The position numbers and the translations under genes are program-made. A stretch of 32,287 nucleotides of DNA from Oscillospiraceae bacterium (GTDB lineage: Bacteria > Bacillota > Clostridia > Oscillospirales > Ruminococcaceae). The notes beneath the pieces are model-generated. The model was not told where the DNA came from and made no database searches. It saw only the letters and a program-made list of their open reading frames with translations. The stretch covers positions 1-32,287 of the forward strand of contig JALEQE010000094.1 of assembly GCA_022766825.1 (NCBI GenBank), in the 5' to 3' direction. This document shows, piece by piece, positions 1-9,599 of this stretch; positions within the stretch are counted from its first letter, which is position 1; each line of letters starts with the position of its first letter.

Positions 1-1
1 G

Positions 2-835
2 GCAATAAACCATAATGTTCAGAACGCGATAAACGCTTCAAAGCAGGCGGCGGATCAGGCAAACCGCACCAACGAAACGGCACAGAACAATACGAACAGT
101 TCCGAACGTCCTCAGAATGAACAGTCTGCGTATAATCAGAACGTACAGAACGGCACGGATAATTCCGGTCGTGGCGGATATAATCAGAACAGTTACAATC
201 AGGGCGGATATAATCAGAATGGCTACAATCAGGGCGGTTATGGCGGAAATTACGGCGGAAGTTATAGCGGCGGTTTTGGCGGTAATCCACCTTCCGGCGG
301 CGGTTTCGGAGGAAATCCTCCGATGGGCGCGCCAAATCAGAACCCCAACGAAAACGACGAGATCACCGTGATCTCTAAAAATACCATAATTGACGGCAAT
401 ATCCGTTCGCTTGCCAATATGCAGATAGACGGCAATATTAAGGGTAATGTTGAAACCACCCGCAATATAGACATGAGCGGAAAAGTCATTGGTGACGTAA
501 CCTGCAATAATGCGGGAATGACAGCGGCGGCTATGCAGGGAAATATCTCACTTAAGGGCAGAATGAGAATGGATCGCGATACAATACTTATCGGTGACCT
601 GTCCTCGCAGTATGCGGATATAAACGGAAGAATACGCGGAAAGCTTGATGTTGTCGGGAAAGCGGAGCTTAAACGTGACGCAGTTGTATTCGGTGATATA
701 AATGCGTCCACGATCGCGGTAACTGACGGCGCAATTATACAGGGCTATGTCAACACAACGTTCCTTTCCAAAGAGGACAGCAGAAATGTATTCCCCGATG
801 CGATCTCTATTGATAATAAAGAGGTAAAGAACTGA
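2..835 (+). CDS. Bactofilin (polymer-forming cytoskeletal protein), 5' end outside window
   Basis: The frame is open from base 2, so the gene is 5'-truncated by the window edge; the methionine at 323 is internal. The first ~107 visible residues are low complexity: N/Q/A-rich, then YNQ-G repeats and GGN/GGF runs ending in two NPP motifs. The rest (about 430-780) is a bactofilin (DUF583) domain: a regular hydrophobic/Gly/Asp repeat of short beta strands (DGNIRSLANMQIDGNIKGNV and similar) expected to form a right-handed beta helix. Bactofilins polymerise without nucleotide and scaffold cell-shape or envelope enzymes at the membrane. The family assignment is firm; the tail's role is not visible. 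The next gene, 44 bp downstream, encodes a membrane-anchored protein and may be a partner. Confidence 0.85.
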   Translation, partial: AINHNVQNAINASKQAADQANRTNETAQNNTNSSERPQNEQSAYNQNVQNGTDNSGRGGYNQNSYNQGGYNQNGYNQGGYGGNYGGSYSGGFGGNPPSGGGFGGNPPMGAPNQNPNENDEITVISKNTIIDGNIRSLANMQIDGNIKGNVETTRNIDMSGKVIGDVTCNNAGMTAAAMQGNISLKGRMRMDRDTILIGDLSSQYADINGRIRGKLDVVGKAELKRDAVVFGDINASTIAVTDGAIIQGYVNTTFLSKEDSRNVFPDAISIDNKEVKN

Positions 836-837
836 CA

Positions 838-862
838 GGCGGATAAAAATCTGCCGTTTATT
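838..862 (+). terminator. Weak hairpin after the bactofilin gene
   Basis: GGCGGAT (838-844) and ATCTGCC (849-855) can pair around an AAAA loop with one G-T wobble, followed by GTTTATT. The T-run is broken, so this may be only a partial terminator or an intercistronic hairpin. Confidence 0.35.
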
Positions 863-879
863 ATTCAAAGGTATATTCA

Positions 880-1767
880 ATGAGTGAAAAGAAGAAAACT
901 TCAAAAAAATCGGGCGCGAGCGCTGTTGTAGCAACTGTTATTGTCGCACTCGCGGCGGTGGCGGCTATCGTTGCATTGCTTATGATGAATAAAAGTCCGA
1001 GCGAAAATCAGGAACTGCCCGATGGTACAGTGGTGACTTTCAAGCCAACGCAGGAGCTTATTGATGAGTGCGGAGCCAAGGCACAGCAACTCATCTCGGA
1101 CAATTACAGGATAGTCAGACTGTTTATCACAGAGGGCTTGCCTTATCAGGAAGAACCTTACGGCAATCGTCCTGAGGACGGTGCGTATACCGTAAACTCC
1201 GATGAATACAAAACCTATGAGCAAATGGAAAACTATGTAAATTCGGTTTTCGTTGAAGAAGAGGCACACAGAATATTAACGCATATGCCATCTGATCCGG
1301 CAGCTGTGTATTCATCAGACACTTCTTCGGATGTATCGCAGAATACATTCGGAAGCGGGTCGGGTTCAGAGTATATTTCGGTATATACAAGCCGTGTGGC
1401 GTATGTTGATATTCCTGTGGAGTCATCTGAGGTTTCTCTCCCGAAAGTTCCCGATATTGTTGTACCTGAGCAATCGTCAGGCGATGAGGAAAGCAGTTCT
1501 GTGGCACCAAAGCCAAGCGCTCCTACCTACACAAAGGAAAGTGTTCTTGGAATAAGCGAGAATTTTAAGCCGTATACCGCTTATAATAAACCGTGGAATT
1601 CAATAAGCATAAAAATCATTCCCACAAGTGAGGAAGAATGTCATGTCACTGTTTATCTCGGCGCGGATAAGGATATAAATCTTTCAAGCGTTGGCGAGAG
1701 CGATATTCTCAATACGGAAATGGTTAAGGAAAACGGTGAATGGCGGCTTACGCAGTTGGTTTTTTGA
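880..1767 (+). CDS. Membrane-anchored protein with extracytoplasmic Ser-rich linker, function unknown
   Basis: 295 aa. A Lys-rich N-terminus (MSEKKKTSKKS) is followed by one hydrophobic helix at about residues 14-36 with no cleavage motif, so the protein is predicted to be anchored with most of its mass outside. Residues ~50-130 form a folded region (TYEQMENYVNSVFVEEEAHRIL) that faintly resembles the IseA DL-endopeptidase-inhibitor type; this is a weak impression. A Ser/Val/Pro-rich linker (~145-220) leads to a ~75-residue C-terminal domain ending in ENGEWRLTQLVF. AAAGG lies 8-9 bases before the ATG. It sits between bactofilin and the ATP synthase operon, only 2 bp before atpZ, so it may be co-transcribed with atp genes. 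I do not recognise a family with confidence. Confidence 0.7.
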   Translation: MSEKKKTSKKSGASAVVATVIVALAAVAAIVALLMMNKSPSENQELPDGTVVTFKPTQELIDECGAKAQQLISDNYRIVRLFITEGLPYQEEPYGNRPEDGAYTVNSDEYKTYEQMENYVNSVFVEEEAHRILTHMPSDPAAVYSSDTSSDVSQNTFGSGSGSEYISVYTSRVAYVDIPVESSEVSLPKVPDIVVPEQSSGDEESSSVAPKPSAPTYTKESVLGISENFKPYTAYNKPWNSISIKIIPTSEEECHVTVYLGADKDINLSSVGESDILNTEMVKENGEWRLTQLVF

Positions 1768-1769
1768 TT

Positions 1770-2075
1770 ATGAACAAGAAAGATAATCCGTTTTCGGTAT
1801 ATGTGACAGTAAGTCAGCTGGCTTTTGTCATTGTTGCACCTTTGCTTTTGTTCCTCTGGGGCGGGAGCGCGTTGGTGAAGAAATTTTCTCTTCCCGATTG
1901 GGTAATGGGATTATTTATCGCGCTTGCAATTATTTTTATGATATGCGGTGCGGGCAACTATATTTTTAAGCTGATAAAAATGTACGAGAAACCAGAAAAG
2001 CGTGCGCCGAAAGCGTTCACAAGCTCACGTAGCGACAATGACTATTACGATGAGTATAAAGATTTGCGAAAATAA
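1770..2075 (+). CDS. atpZ: AtpZ/AtpI-family F0F1-ATPase accessory membrane protein
   Basis: 101 aa from the ATG at 1770, 2 bp after the preceding stop. An in-frame earlier start at 1740 lies inside the upstream gene and was not used. Two transmembrane helices (about residues 7-29 and 38-61) are joined by a short loop containing KKFSLPDW, followed by a charged tail ending DYYDEYKDLRK. Size, topology and position directly before atpI and atpB match the ATPase_gene1 (AtpZ) family. Those proteins are linked to ATP synthase assembly or divalent-cation supply, though their role is not fully settled. No strong SD is seen; translation is probably coupled to the upstream gene. Confidence 0.75.
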   Translation: MNKKDNPFSVYVTVSQLAFVIVAPLLLFLWGGSALVKKFSLPDWVMGLFIALAIIFMICGAGNYIFKLIKMYEKPEKRAPKAFTSSRSDNDYYDEYKDLRK

Positions 2076-2093
2076 CCGATAGGAATGACTGCA

Positions 2094-2510
2094 ATGAAAA
2101 AAAATCAGCCAATATATGAAGAAATGCGTTCGTTGTCACCGTATTATCTCACAATGAGCGGAGTATATCTGACAATAGCTGCAGTTCTTTGTTTCGCGTT
2201 CGGCGGGGATTATTCACTGCCGATAGGAGCGATGTACGGAATAATATTGAGCGCGCTGAATTTCTTCCTTATGGGAAAATCAGCTCAGGCGGCTTTGCAA
2301 AAGAGCAGTTCAAAGTCCGCACAGACATATATGAATGTAATGTACTGTGTGCGTTATCTCGGACTTTTCGGTTTGCTCACTGTTGCCGCGCTTGTACCGT
2401 TTATCAACCTTATTGCGGCGGCGATACCGTTGTTCTTCGTGCGTATCGCAATTACAATAAGAGAAATAAAAAACGGACGCTCCGGGCGTTCGGAGAAAAG
2501 GGAGGAATGA
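2094..2510 (+). CDS. atpI: ATP synthase subunit I
   Basis: 138 aa from the ATG at 2094, chosen because AGGA (2081-2084) lies 9 bases upstream; the in-frame ATG at 2085 would abut it. Four hydrophobic helices are visible (about 20-38, 45-60, 84-104, 107-122) with a basic C-terminus (REIKNGRSGRSEKREE). This is the ATP-synt_I family layout: a non-structural membrane protein that aids c-ring assembly in several bacteria. It lies immediately upstream of atpB, 3 bp before its start, the classical place for atpI. Confidence 0.85.
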   Translation: MKKNQPIYEEMRSLSPYYLTMSGVYLTIAAVLCFAFGGDYSLPIGAMYGIILSALNFFLMGKSAQAALQKSSSKSAQTYMNVMYCVRYLGLFGLLTVAALVPFINLIAAAIPLFFVRIAITIREIKNGRSGRSEKREE

Positions 2511-2513
2511 TAT

Positions 2514-3233
2514 ATGCCGACTGCATTATTGTTCGCCTCGGAGGGCGGTATTACCGTAAACGGACCTCTCGTAGTCGCGAGCTTTGATTTATTTGGCATA
2601 AAATTCAACTTGACAGAGAGTATTATCGTTCAATGGTTTGTAATACTTATATTGCTTGTCGTTGTACTGATAATCACCCGCAACCTTAAAGTTGTTCCCG
2701 AAACAAAAAGACAGGCTGCCGCTGAGATGATTGTGGATTTTTTCCGCAGCACCGTTGACGGCACAATGGGTTCAAAATACGGCAGACATATTCCGTATTT
2801 CGCTGCGCTGTTTTGTTTTATTATGATAAACAACCTTATGGGATTGCTGGGACTTCGCAACCCGACCGCCGATGTTTCCGTTACGGGCGCGTTTGCGATA
2901 ATAACGTTCTGTATGGTGCAGTTCAACAGAGCGAAAACTGGCAAATTCAAAGGTTATATGAAGAGCTTTGTTGAGCCTATGCCGTTTATGCTTCCGTTTA
3001 ACATAATCGGTGAATTTGCAAATCCCTTGGCTTTGACGCTTCGTTTGTTCGGCAATATGGTCGCGGGTATGGTAATCGGTTCGCTGATATACTTTGCTCT
3101 CGGTCATTTCGCAATACTCATCCCTGCGGTAACGTCGCTCTACTTTGACGTGTTCTCGGCGGTTATGCAGGCATACATCTTTATGATGCTGAGTATGTCG
3201 TACATTTCTTCCGCAGAGTGCGGAGAAGACTAA
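2514..3233 (+). CDS. atpB: F0F1 ATP synthase subunit a
   Basis: 239 aa, start supported by GGGAGG eight bases upstream. Subunit a forms the ion half-channels next to the c-ring. The conserved stator arginine is Arg177 in PLALTLRLFGNMVAG, and the C-terminal helix motif AYIFMMLSMSYI is present. About five membrane helices can be drawn. Length is normal for the short Firmicutes form. It is followed by an 85-bp gap with two hairpins before atpE. Confidence 0.95.
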   Translation: MPTALLFASEGGITVNGPLVVASFDLFGIKFNLTESIIVQWFVILILLVVVLIITRNLKVVPETKRQAAAEMIVDFFRSTVDGTMGSKYGRHIPYFAALFCFIMINNLMGLLGLRNPTADVSVTGAFAIITFCMVQFNRAKTGKFKGYMKSFVEPMPFMLPFNIIGEFANPLALTLRLFGNMVAGMVIGSLIYFALGHFAILIPAVTSLYFDVFSAVMQAYIFMMLSMSYISSAECGED

Positions 3234-3237
3234 TTAG

Positions 3238-3603
<366 letters not shown>

Positions 3604-3635
3604 TTCTGGGTCAGACTGTAACGGAGGAGATAAAA

Positions 3636-4190
3636 ATGCTGAATTTTGTTAGTGAGGCGGCAGCCGCGGCGGAATCCGCCGCGCAAGGTCAGGAAACCCT
3701 GTCGCTTGTATCGATCGATCCGGGTACGATCGTTTTCACGCTGATAAATACGCTCATAATCTTCCTCATTTTCAGAATTTTCCTGTTCAAGCCCGTTGGC
3801 AAAGTGCTTGACAAGCGCAAAGAAATGGCGTCAAAGGCAATAACCGACGCCGAAAAGGCAAAGGCTGCTGCTGAGGCTGCCGAAAAGGAATACAACGAAC
3901 GCCTTGCCGAAGCAAAGGCTCAGGCGGACGATATAGTAAAGCAGGCAACTCTCAGAGCGCAGAAACGCGAGGAAGAGATCATCGCCGAAGCAAATCAGAA
4001 GGCGGCAGATATACGCGCAAAGGCAGAGGAAAATATCGAGCGCGACAAACAGCGCGCCATCAACGAAGTCAAGGATCAGATTTCCGAGCTTGTTGTTATG
4101 GCTGCAAGCAAGGTCGTCGAAAAGGAACTTTCTGCTTCGGACAACGAGGAAATTATCTCGTCTTTCCTTAGCGAAGTGGGTGCGGATTAA
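3636..4190 (+). CDS. atpF: F0F1 ATP synthase subunit b
   Basis: 184 aa with SD GGAGG. One N-terminal membrane helix (about residues 31-51, TIVFTLINTLIIFLIFRIFLF region) is followed by a long Ala/Glu/Lys-rich coiled coil (~60-150) and a C-terminal delta-binding part. This is the peripheral stalk, which dimerises and holds subunit delta and the alpha3beta3 head against rotation. A single atpF is present, so the stalk is probably a homodimer. Confidence 0.92.
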   Translation: MLNFVSEAAAAAESAAQGQETLSLVSIDPGTIVFTLINTLIIFLIFRIFLFKPVGKVLDKRKEMASKAITDAEKAKAAAEAAEKEYNERLAEAKAQADDIVKQATLRAQKREEEIIAEANQKAADIRAKAEENIERDKQRAINEVKDQISELVVMAASKVVEKELSASDNEEIISSFLSEVGAD

Positions 4191-4210
4191 ATCCGGCGGA
4201 AAGGAATTTT

Positions 4211-4762
4211 ATGAACGACAAGGCTGAAAAGGTATACGGCGACGCGTTCTTCAGTCTGTGCTGCGAGGAAAACGAGGCAGGCTTAAAAGACTACCTCAAT
4301 GAGCTTACGGAGCTTTCAAAGGTGTTTTCGGATAATCCCGAGTTTATAAAGCTGATGAGTACTCCGACGGTGACGCTTGATGAAAAGAAAGCGTTTCTGG
4401 AAGAAATGCAAAAGTCGGGAAATATCAGCGCGCTTACGGGAAACCTGTTGGGCGTGCTGGCGGAAAAAGGCAGAATGAACTGCTTTGCGGGAATTGCAAA
4501 GCGTTTCCGCGAACTGTACAACGATAAGTTCAAGTTGGCGGAAATAACCGTTACTTCGTCCGTGCCTTTGTCCGACAAGATGAAGAACGAGATCGCGCAG
4601 AAAATGTCGAAGGTCATCGGAAAGACCGTCACGATAAATGAAAAGGTGAATCCGTCGATTATCGGCGGTGTTATCATCGACTATGGCAGCCGCCGCTATG
4701 ACGGCAGTGTTAAGGCAAGACTGAACGAGCTTTCTAAAGAACTCGGTTCCGTGATTGCCTGA
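4211..4762 (+). CDS. atpH: F0F1 ATP synthase subunit delta
   Basis: 183 aa, SD AAAGGAA before the ATG, 20 bp after atpF. The N-terminal six-helix domain begins [16 protein letters not shown], and the C-terminal family signature is [26 protein letters not shown] at about residues 145-170. Delta (OSCP-like) joins the b-stalk to the top of the alpha3beta3 hexamer. Usual length for the family. Confidence 0.92.
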   Translation: MNDKAEKVYGDAFFSLCCEENEAGLKDYLNELTELSKVFSDNPEFIKLMSTPTVTLDEKKAFLEEMQKSGNISALTGNLLGVLAEKGRMNCFAGIAKRFRELYNDKFKLAEITVTSSVPLSDKMKNEIAQKMSKVIGKTVTINEKVNPSIIGGVIIDYGSRRYDGSVKARLNELSKELGSVIA

Positions 4763-4793
4763 GCAAACAATAACAACGAAAGGGATGTATGTA

Positions 4794-6302
4794 ATGGATT
4801 TACGCCCCGATGAAATAACGGGTCTTATCAAGAACCGCATAAAGAACTACAACTCGAAAATCCAGCTCGGCGACGTCGGAACGGTTGTTACCGTCGGCGA
4901 CGGTATCGTGCGTATTCAGGGTCTGGAAAACTGTATGTTGAACGAACTTCTTGAATTTGAGAACGGCGTTCAGTGTATGGCTATGAACCTCGAACAGGAT
5001 TTCGTTGGTGCGGTTATGCTCGGTTCTGACAAGGGCATTAAAGAGGGCGACAGCGTAAAGCGTACAAACAGCATTGTTTCCGTTCCGGTTGGCGAAGAAC
5101 TGCTGGGACGTGTTGTAAACGCTTTGGGTCAGCCAATCGACGGCAAGGGCAGTATCCTCACAAAGGAAACCCGCCCCGTTGAGAAGATCGCGCCGGGTAT
5201 CATCACAAGAGAGCCCGTAAGCGTACCGCTGCAAACAGGTATCAAGGCAATCGACTCTATGATACCGATAGGCAGAGGTCAGCGTGAACTTATAATCGGC
5301 GACAGACAAACGGGTAAAACCGCTATCGCCATTGATACCATAATCAACCAGAAGGGCAAAGATTGTTTGTGTATCTACGTTGCAATCGGTCAGAAGAACT
5401 CAACCGTTGCGAACGTTGTTGATACGCTCACAAAGAACGGAGCTATGGATTATACGAGTATTGTATCGTCCACGGCGTCGGAGCTTGCGCCTTTGCAGTA
5501 TATCGCGCCTTATGCGGGTTGCGCAATGGGCGAGTACTTTATGGAACACGGCAAGGATGTTCTGATCGTTTATGACGATCTTTCAAAGCACGCGGTAGCT
5601 TATCGTGCGCTGTCTTTGTTGCTTAAACGCCCGCCGGGACGTGAGGCTTACCCCGGTGATGTATTCTATCTCCACTCAAGACTGCTTGAGCGTGCCGCGA
5701 ACCTTAACAAAGATTACGGCGGCGGTTCGCTGACGGCTTTGCCGATTATCGAAACGCAGGCAGGCGACGTTTCGGCGTATATTCCGACAAACGTAATTTC
5801 AATTACCGACGGTCAGATATTCCTCGAAACAGAGCTGTTCAACTCAGGCGTTCGTCCTGCGGTAAACCCCGGTATCTCGGTATCCCGTGTCGGCGGCGAC
5901 GCGCAGATAAAGGCTATGAAGAAGGTAGCCGGCAAGTTGAAACTCGACTACTCGCAGTATCGTGAGTTGGCGTCATTCTCGCAGTTCGGTTCGGATCTCG
6001 ATAAGGATACAAAAGAACGTCTTGCAAAGGGCGAACGTATCGTTGAAGTATTGAAACAGGATCAGAACTCTCCGCTTGCCGTTGAGGAGCAGGTAGTTAT
6101 CATTTACGCGGTTGTAAACAATTACTTAGCCCCCATTCCGATTCCAAAGATAAAGCAGTATCAAAAGGATCTTATAGACCATATCAAGGCGAACAAACCT
6201 GAGATACTTGAAGGTATCAGAACCGAAAAGGTTATGTCCGAAAAGAATGAAGAGGCGTTGAAAGAGCTTTTGACCGGCTTTGCGGAGTCATACGCGGGCT
6301 GA
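4794..6302 (+). CDS. atpA: F0F1 ATP synthase subunit alpha
   Basis: 502 aa from the ATG at 4794. It was chosen over an in-frame ATG at 4755, inside atpH, because [16 protein letters not shown] is the normal family N-terminus and AAAGGGA lies just upstream. The Walker A motif GDRQTGKT is at about residue 170 and the alpha signature [14 protein letters not shown] lies in the C-terminal third. This is the non-catalytic nucleotide-binding subunit of F1. A small membrane-protein gene follows 22 bp downstream, where atpG would normally come directly. Confidence 0.97.
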   Translation: MDLRPDEITGLIKNRIKNYNSKIQLGDVGTVVTVGDGIVRIQGLENCMLNELLEFENGVQCMAMNLEQDFVGAVMLGSDKGIKEGDSVKRTNSIVSVPVGEELLGRVVNALGQPIDGKGSILTKETRPVEKIAPGIITREPVSVPLQTGIKAIDSMIPIGRGQRELIIGDRQTGKTAIAIDTIINQKGKDCLCIYVAIGQKNSTVANVVDTLTKNGAMDYTSIVSSTASELAPLQYIAPYAGCAMGEYFMEHGKDVLIVYDDLSKHAVAYRALSLLLKRPPGREAYPGDVFYLHSRLLERAANLNKDYGGGSLTALPIIETQAGDVSAYIPTNVISITDGQIFLETELFNSGVRPAVNPGISVSRVGGDAQIKAMKKVAGKLKLDYSQYRELASFSQFGSDLDKDTKERLAKGERIVEVLKQDQNSPLAVEEQVVIIYAVVNNYLAPIPIPKIKQYQKDLIDHIKANKPEILEGIRTEKVMSEKNEEALKELLTGFAESYAG

Positions 6303-6324
6303 TTTTCCGAAAGGAGTACCCTAT

Positions 6325-6450
6325 ATGAAACAGGCATCATTTGTTCTCAGTATTGTAGCAACGGTATTGGCGGTATTTTCGGCAATTGCCGTATCGTGGC
6401 TTTACATTGAGAAAAAGGTAAAATATATCACTACCGATGACAACGTTTGA
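6325..6450 (+). CDS. 41-aa single-helix membrane microprotein between atpA and atpG
   Basis: A short ORF with a strong SD (AAGGAG at 6311-6316, 8 bases before the ATG). It starts MKQASFVLSIVATVLAVFSA and continues IAVSWLYIEKKVKYITTDDNV. Residues ~5-26 form one hydrophobic helix, and the tail is charged (EKK.K, then DD). It fills the space between atpA and atpG, is in the operon orientation and uses codons like its neighbours. No known F0F1 subunit has this sequence as far as I can tell. It could be an assembly factor or accessory subunit of the ATP synthase membrane sector. Coding is well supported by the SD and the helix, but the function is unknown. Confidence 0.7.
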   Translation: MKQASFVLSIVATVLAVFSAIAVSWLYIEKKVKYITTDDNV

Positions 6451-6478
6451 TCGGTGACGAGTATTTTAAAACTACTTT

Positions 6479-6505
6479 GGGGGTGATATTATAGCCAGCG
6501 GAAAT
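6479..6505 (+). promoter_or_regulatory. Strong SD and probable non-AUG (ATA or ATT) start of atpG
   Basis: GGGGGTGAT at 6479-6487 nearly matches the full anti-SD complement GGAGGTGAT. It is 22 bases from the ATG at 6506 but at normal distance from ATA (6491) and ATT (6488). The in-frame codons after ATA read Ala-Ser-Gly-Asn-Met-Lys, matching the usual MASGNMK N-terminus of clostridial gamma subunits. Confidence 0.6.
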
Positions 6506-7342
6506 ATGAAAGCCATAAAACGGCGCATTAAATCGGTCGGCTCTACAAAGCAGATCACGAACGCAATGCAGCTTGTGGCGTCAAGCAAACTCCGCAAAGC
6601 AAAAATTCGCGCGGAGCAAACGCGCCCCTACTTTAACGAACTGTATAAAACAATGTGCGAGATTGCGTCGGCAAACGATGATTTCTCCACGGTGTTTACG
6701 ACAAAACGTGAAGTCAAGTCAAAGCTGTTTATCGTTATCGCGGGCGACAGAGGACTTGCGGGCGGTTATAACTCGAATGTGCTGAAAATGGCTGTGGCGG
6801 CTCACGAAAACGACGCTCAGAAACCGAAGATTATCGCTATCGGAAAAAAGTCGGCGGAGTTTTTTGAAAAGCACGAATACGATGTAGTGGCGAGCTATGC
6901 GAATATCGCGGAGGATATTAAGCCTAACACCGCTCAGGATATCGTGGATATTGCGATAAGAATGTTTACAAGCGGCGAAATTGACGAGGTTGACGTTTTT
7001 TATACTATGTTCATTTCGTCAATGTCGCAGGAGCCTGAAACAATGAAACTTCTGCCGCTTGACACGGCGAATCTGGAAGCGACAAGCAAAATGACGTACG
7101 ATCCGTCCCCCGAGGCGGTATTCAACCGTATTGTTCCGAAGTTCACCGCGTCGCTGCTGATGTGCGCGGTTGTAGAGAGCTTTGCATCGGAGCAGGGCGC
7201 GCGCCGCACCGCAATGGAAGCGGCAACCGATAACGCGGACGCTATGACGGAGAATTTGTCGTTGCTCTATAACAGAGCGCGTCAGGCAAGCATTACCACG
7301 GAGATCATAGATATTGTATCCGGCGCTTCGGCGCAGGAATAA
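6506..7342 (+). CDS. atpG: F0F1 ATP synthase subunit gamma
   Basis: 278 aa from the ATG at 6506, or 283 aa if translation begins at the ATA codon at 6491, which I favour. It has the N-terminal helix KAIKRRIKSVGSTKQITNAMQLVASSKLRKAK, the central Rossmann-like part with DRGLAGGYNSNV (~84-95), and the C-terminal helix TENLSLLYNRARQASITTEIIDIVSGA. Gamma is the central shaft that couples c-ring rotation to catalysis. The coordinates given use the first AUG; see the separate entry on the initiation region. Confidence 0.94.
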   Translation: MKAIKRRIKSVGSTKQITNAMQLVASSKLRKAKIRAEQTRPYFNELYKTMCEIASANDDFSTVFTTKREVKSKLFIVIAGDRGLAGGYNSNVLKMAVAAHENDAQKPKIIAIGKKSAEFFEKHEYDVVASYANIAEDIKPNTAQDIVDIAIRMFTSGEIDEVDVFYTMFISSMSQEPETMKLLPLDTANLEATSKMTYDPSPEAVFNRIVPKFTASLLMCAVVESFASEQGARRTAMEAATDNADAMTENLSLLYNRARQASITTEIIDIVSGASAQE

Positions 7343-7344
7343 AT

Positions 7345-7415
7345 CCGTTATATCGGGTAGCCGATACGGCGGAAAAATGGCAGTTCTCAATTTCGATACT
7401 GCGCGAGGCGCGGTA
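7345..7415 (+). other. Two intercistronic hairpins between atpG and atpD
   Basis: Hairpin 1: 7345-7356 pairs with 7361-7372 (CCGTTATATCGG / CCGATACGGCGG, two G-T wobbles, one mismatch, loop GTAG). Hairpin 2: TACTGCGC (7397-7404) pairs with GCGCGGTA (7408-7415), loop GAG. No T-run follows either. Hairpin 2 sits directly upstream of the atpD SD. Confidence 0.5.
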
Positions 7416-7433
7416 CGAGAAAGGAAAAAGTAA

Positions 7434-8834
<1,401 letters not shown>

Positions 8835-8854
8835 TTCCCAGAAAGGACTATCGG

Positions 8855-9256
8855 ATGACACCTTTTAAGTTGCAAATCATCACACCCGAAAAAACCGTGT
8901 TTGACGGCGAAACCGAACAGATTATCGTTCGCACCACTGTCGGCGACGTTGGTATTCTGAACGGTCACGAGCCGTATTGTGCGGCTATTTCGATAGGACA
9001 AATGCGCATAATGATTGACGGAAAGTTCCGCCGCGCGGCGACATCGGGCGGTATTATCAAAGTATCAAAGGAAAAAACGACAATTCTTGTTCAGACCTGC
9101 GAATGGGCGGACGAGATTGACGTTGAACGCGCTGAGGCGGCAAAAGCCACAGCGGAGGCTCGTATCAGCGCCGCTAATGACGACAAGGATATTCTTCTTG
9201 CCGAGGCAAAGCTGAAACGCGCTCTTAACCGAATTGATACTTCTCAGTTCAAGTAA
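8855..9256 (+). CDS. atpC: F0F1 ATP synthase subunit epsilon
   Basis: 133 aa, SD GAAAGGA. The N-terminal beta-sandwich (FKLQIITPEKTVFDGETEQIIVRTTVGDVGILNGHEP) is followed by a C-terminal helical hairpin (ERAEAAKATAEARISAANDDKDILLAEAKLKRALNRI). Epsilon binds gamma and the c-ring and can inhibit ATP hydrolysis through its helices. It is the last gene of the operon and is followed within 10 bp by a strong terminator. Confidence 0.93.
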   Translation: MTPFKLQIITPEKTVFDGETEQIIVRTTVGDVGILNGHEPYCAAISIGQMRIMIDGKFRRAATSGGIIKVSKEKTTILVQTCEWADEIDVERAEAAKATAEARISAANDDKDILLAEAKLKRALNRIDTSQFK

Positions 9257-9264
9257 TATCAAAT

Positions 9265-9306
9265 AAAGCCGCTTTTGGGTTCTTCCAGAAGCGGCTTTCG
9301 TGTTTA
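9265..9306 (+). terminator. Intrinsic terminator of the atp operon
   Basis: A 14-bp stem (9265-9278 with 9285-9298: AAAGCCGCTTTTGG / CCAGAAGCGGCTTT, one wobble) has a GTTCTT loop and is followed by CGTGTTT. The same hairpin recurs identically at 10495-10528 as part of a 180-bp repeat. Confidence 0.8.
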
Positions 9307-9311
9307 ATTGT

Positions 9312-9443
9312 TTATTGCTTGACGGCGCGAAGTTCTATATATCGTCTTGTTCCAATAGGTTCAAGCTGTATTCTCGGATTGTCGTTATCCCACTTTAAAC
9401 CGATAACGGCGGGGTCGTAATTGTTCATTGAATACTGTAGTTC
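9312..9443 (-). pseudogene. 3' remnant of a second AraC/GyrI-type regulator gene
   Basis: On the minus strand this encodes the last 44 residues of a paralogue of the intact gene at 10542-11420, including its stop codon (9312-9314). Relative to the intact gene there are only two amino-acid changes (Asn to Asp, Gly to Arg); the other six base differences are synonymous. The upstream continuation of this remnant is found at 10447-10492, so ~1 kb carrying a toxin-antitoxin pair now separates the two pieces. Confidence 0.8.
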
Positions 9444-9562
9444 TTTCTATATATATTAGAATTATAACGCGCAATTTGCGTTTTGTCAATAGTTATTCTT
9501 AAAATAAATCAAAATCAATCTATCAATCAAAGCACAAAAATTTTTTCATTCTTGAAAAAGTA

Positions 9563-9591
9563 TTGACATTCTCAAAAATACGTGCTATAAT
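9563..9591 (+). promoter_or_regulatory. Sigma-A promoter of the toxin-antitoxin pair
   Basis: Perfect -35 TTGACA (9563-9568) and -10 TATAAT (9586-9591) with a 17-bp spacer. Transcription would begin near 9598, just before the inverted repeat described next. Confidence 0.85.
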
Positions 9592-9599
9592 ATAAGTGA

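Larger units (their letters stand above)
9264..9443. repeat. Direct repeat, copy A (pairs with 10494-10673)
   Basis: 180 bp, differing from 10494-10673 at 8 positions by hand count (about 95.6% identity). It contains the terminator hairpin and the 3' end of an AraC/GyrI-type gene. The copy ends at TTC (9441-9443), where an unrelated ~1-kb segment begins. Confidence 0.9.

Noticed and set aside
117-371. 84-codon ORF in the +3 frame beside the bactofilin tail
   Set aside because: A repeat-driven shadow of the Q/N/G-rich coding region; the bactofilin frame is open through it and continues into a known domain.
1740-1769. Upstream in-frame start for atpZ
   Set aside because: Lies inside the preceding gene with no SD; the ATG at 1770 gives the normal protein.
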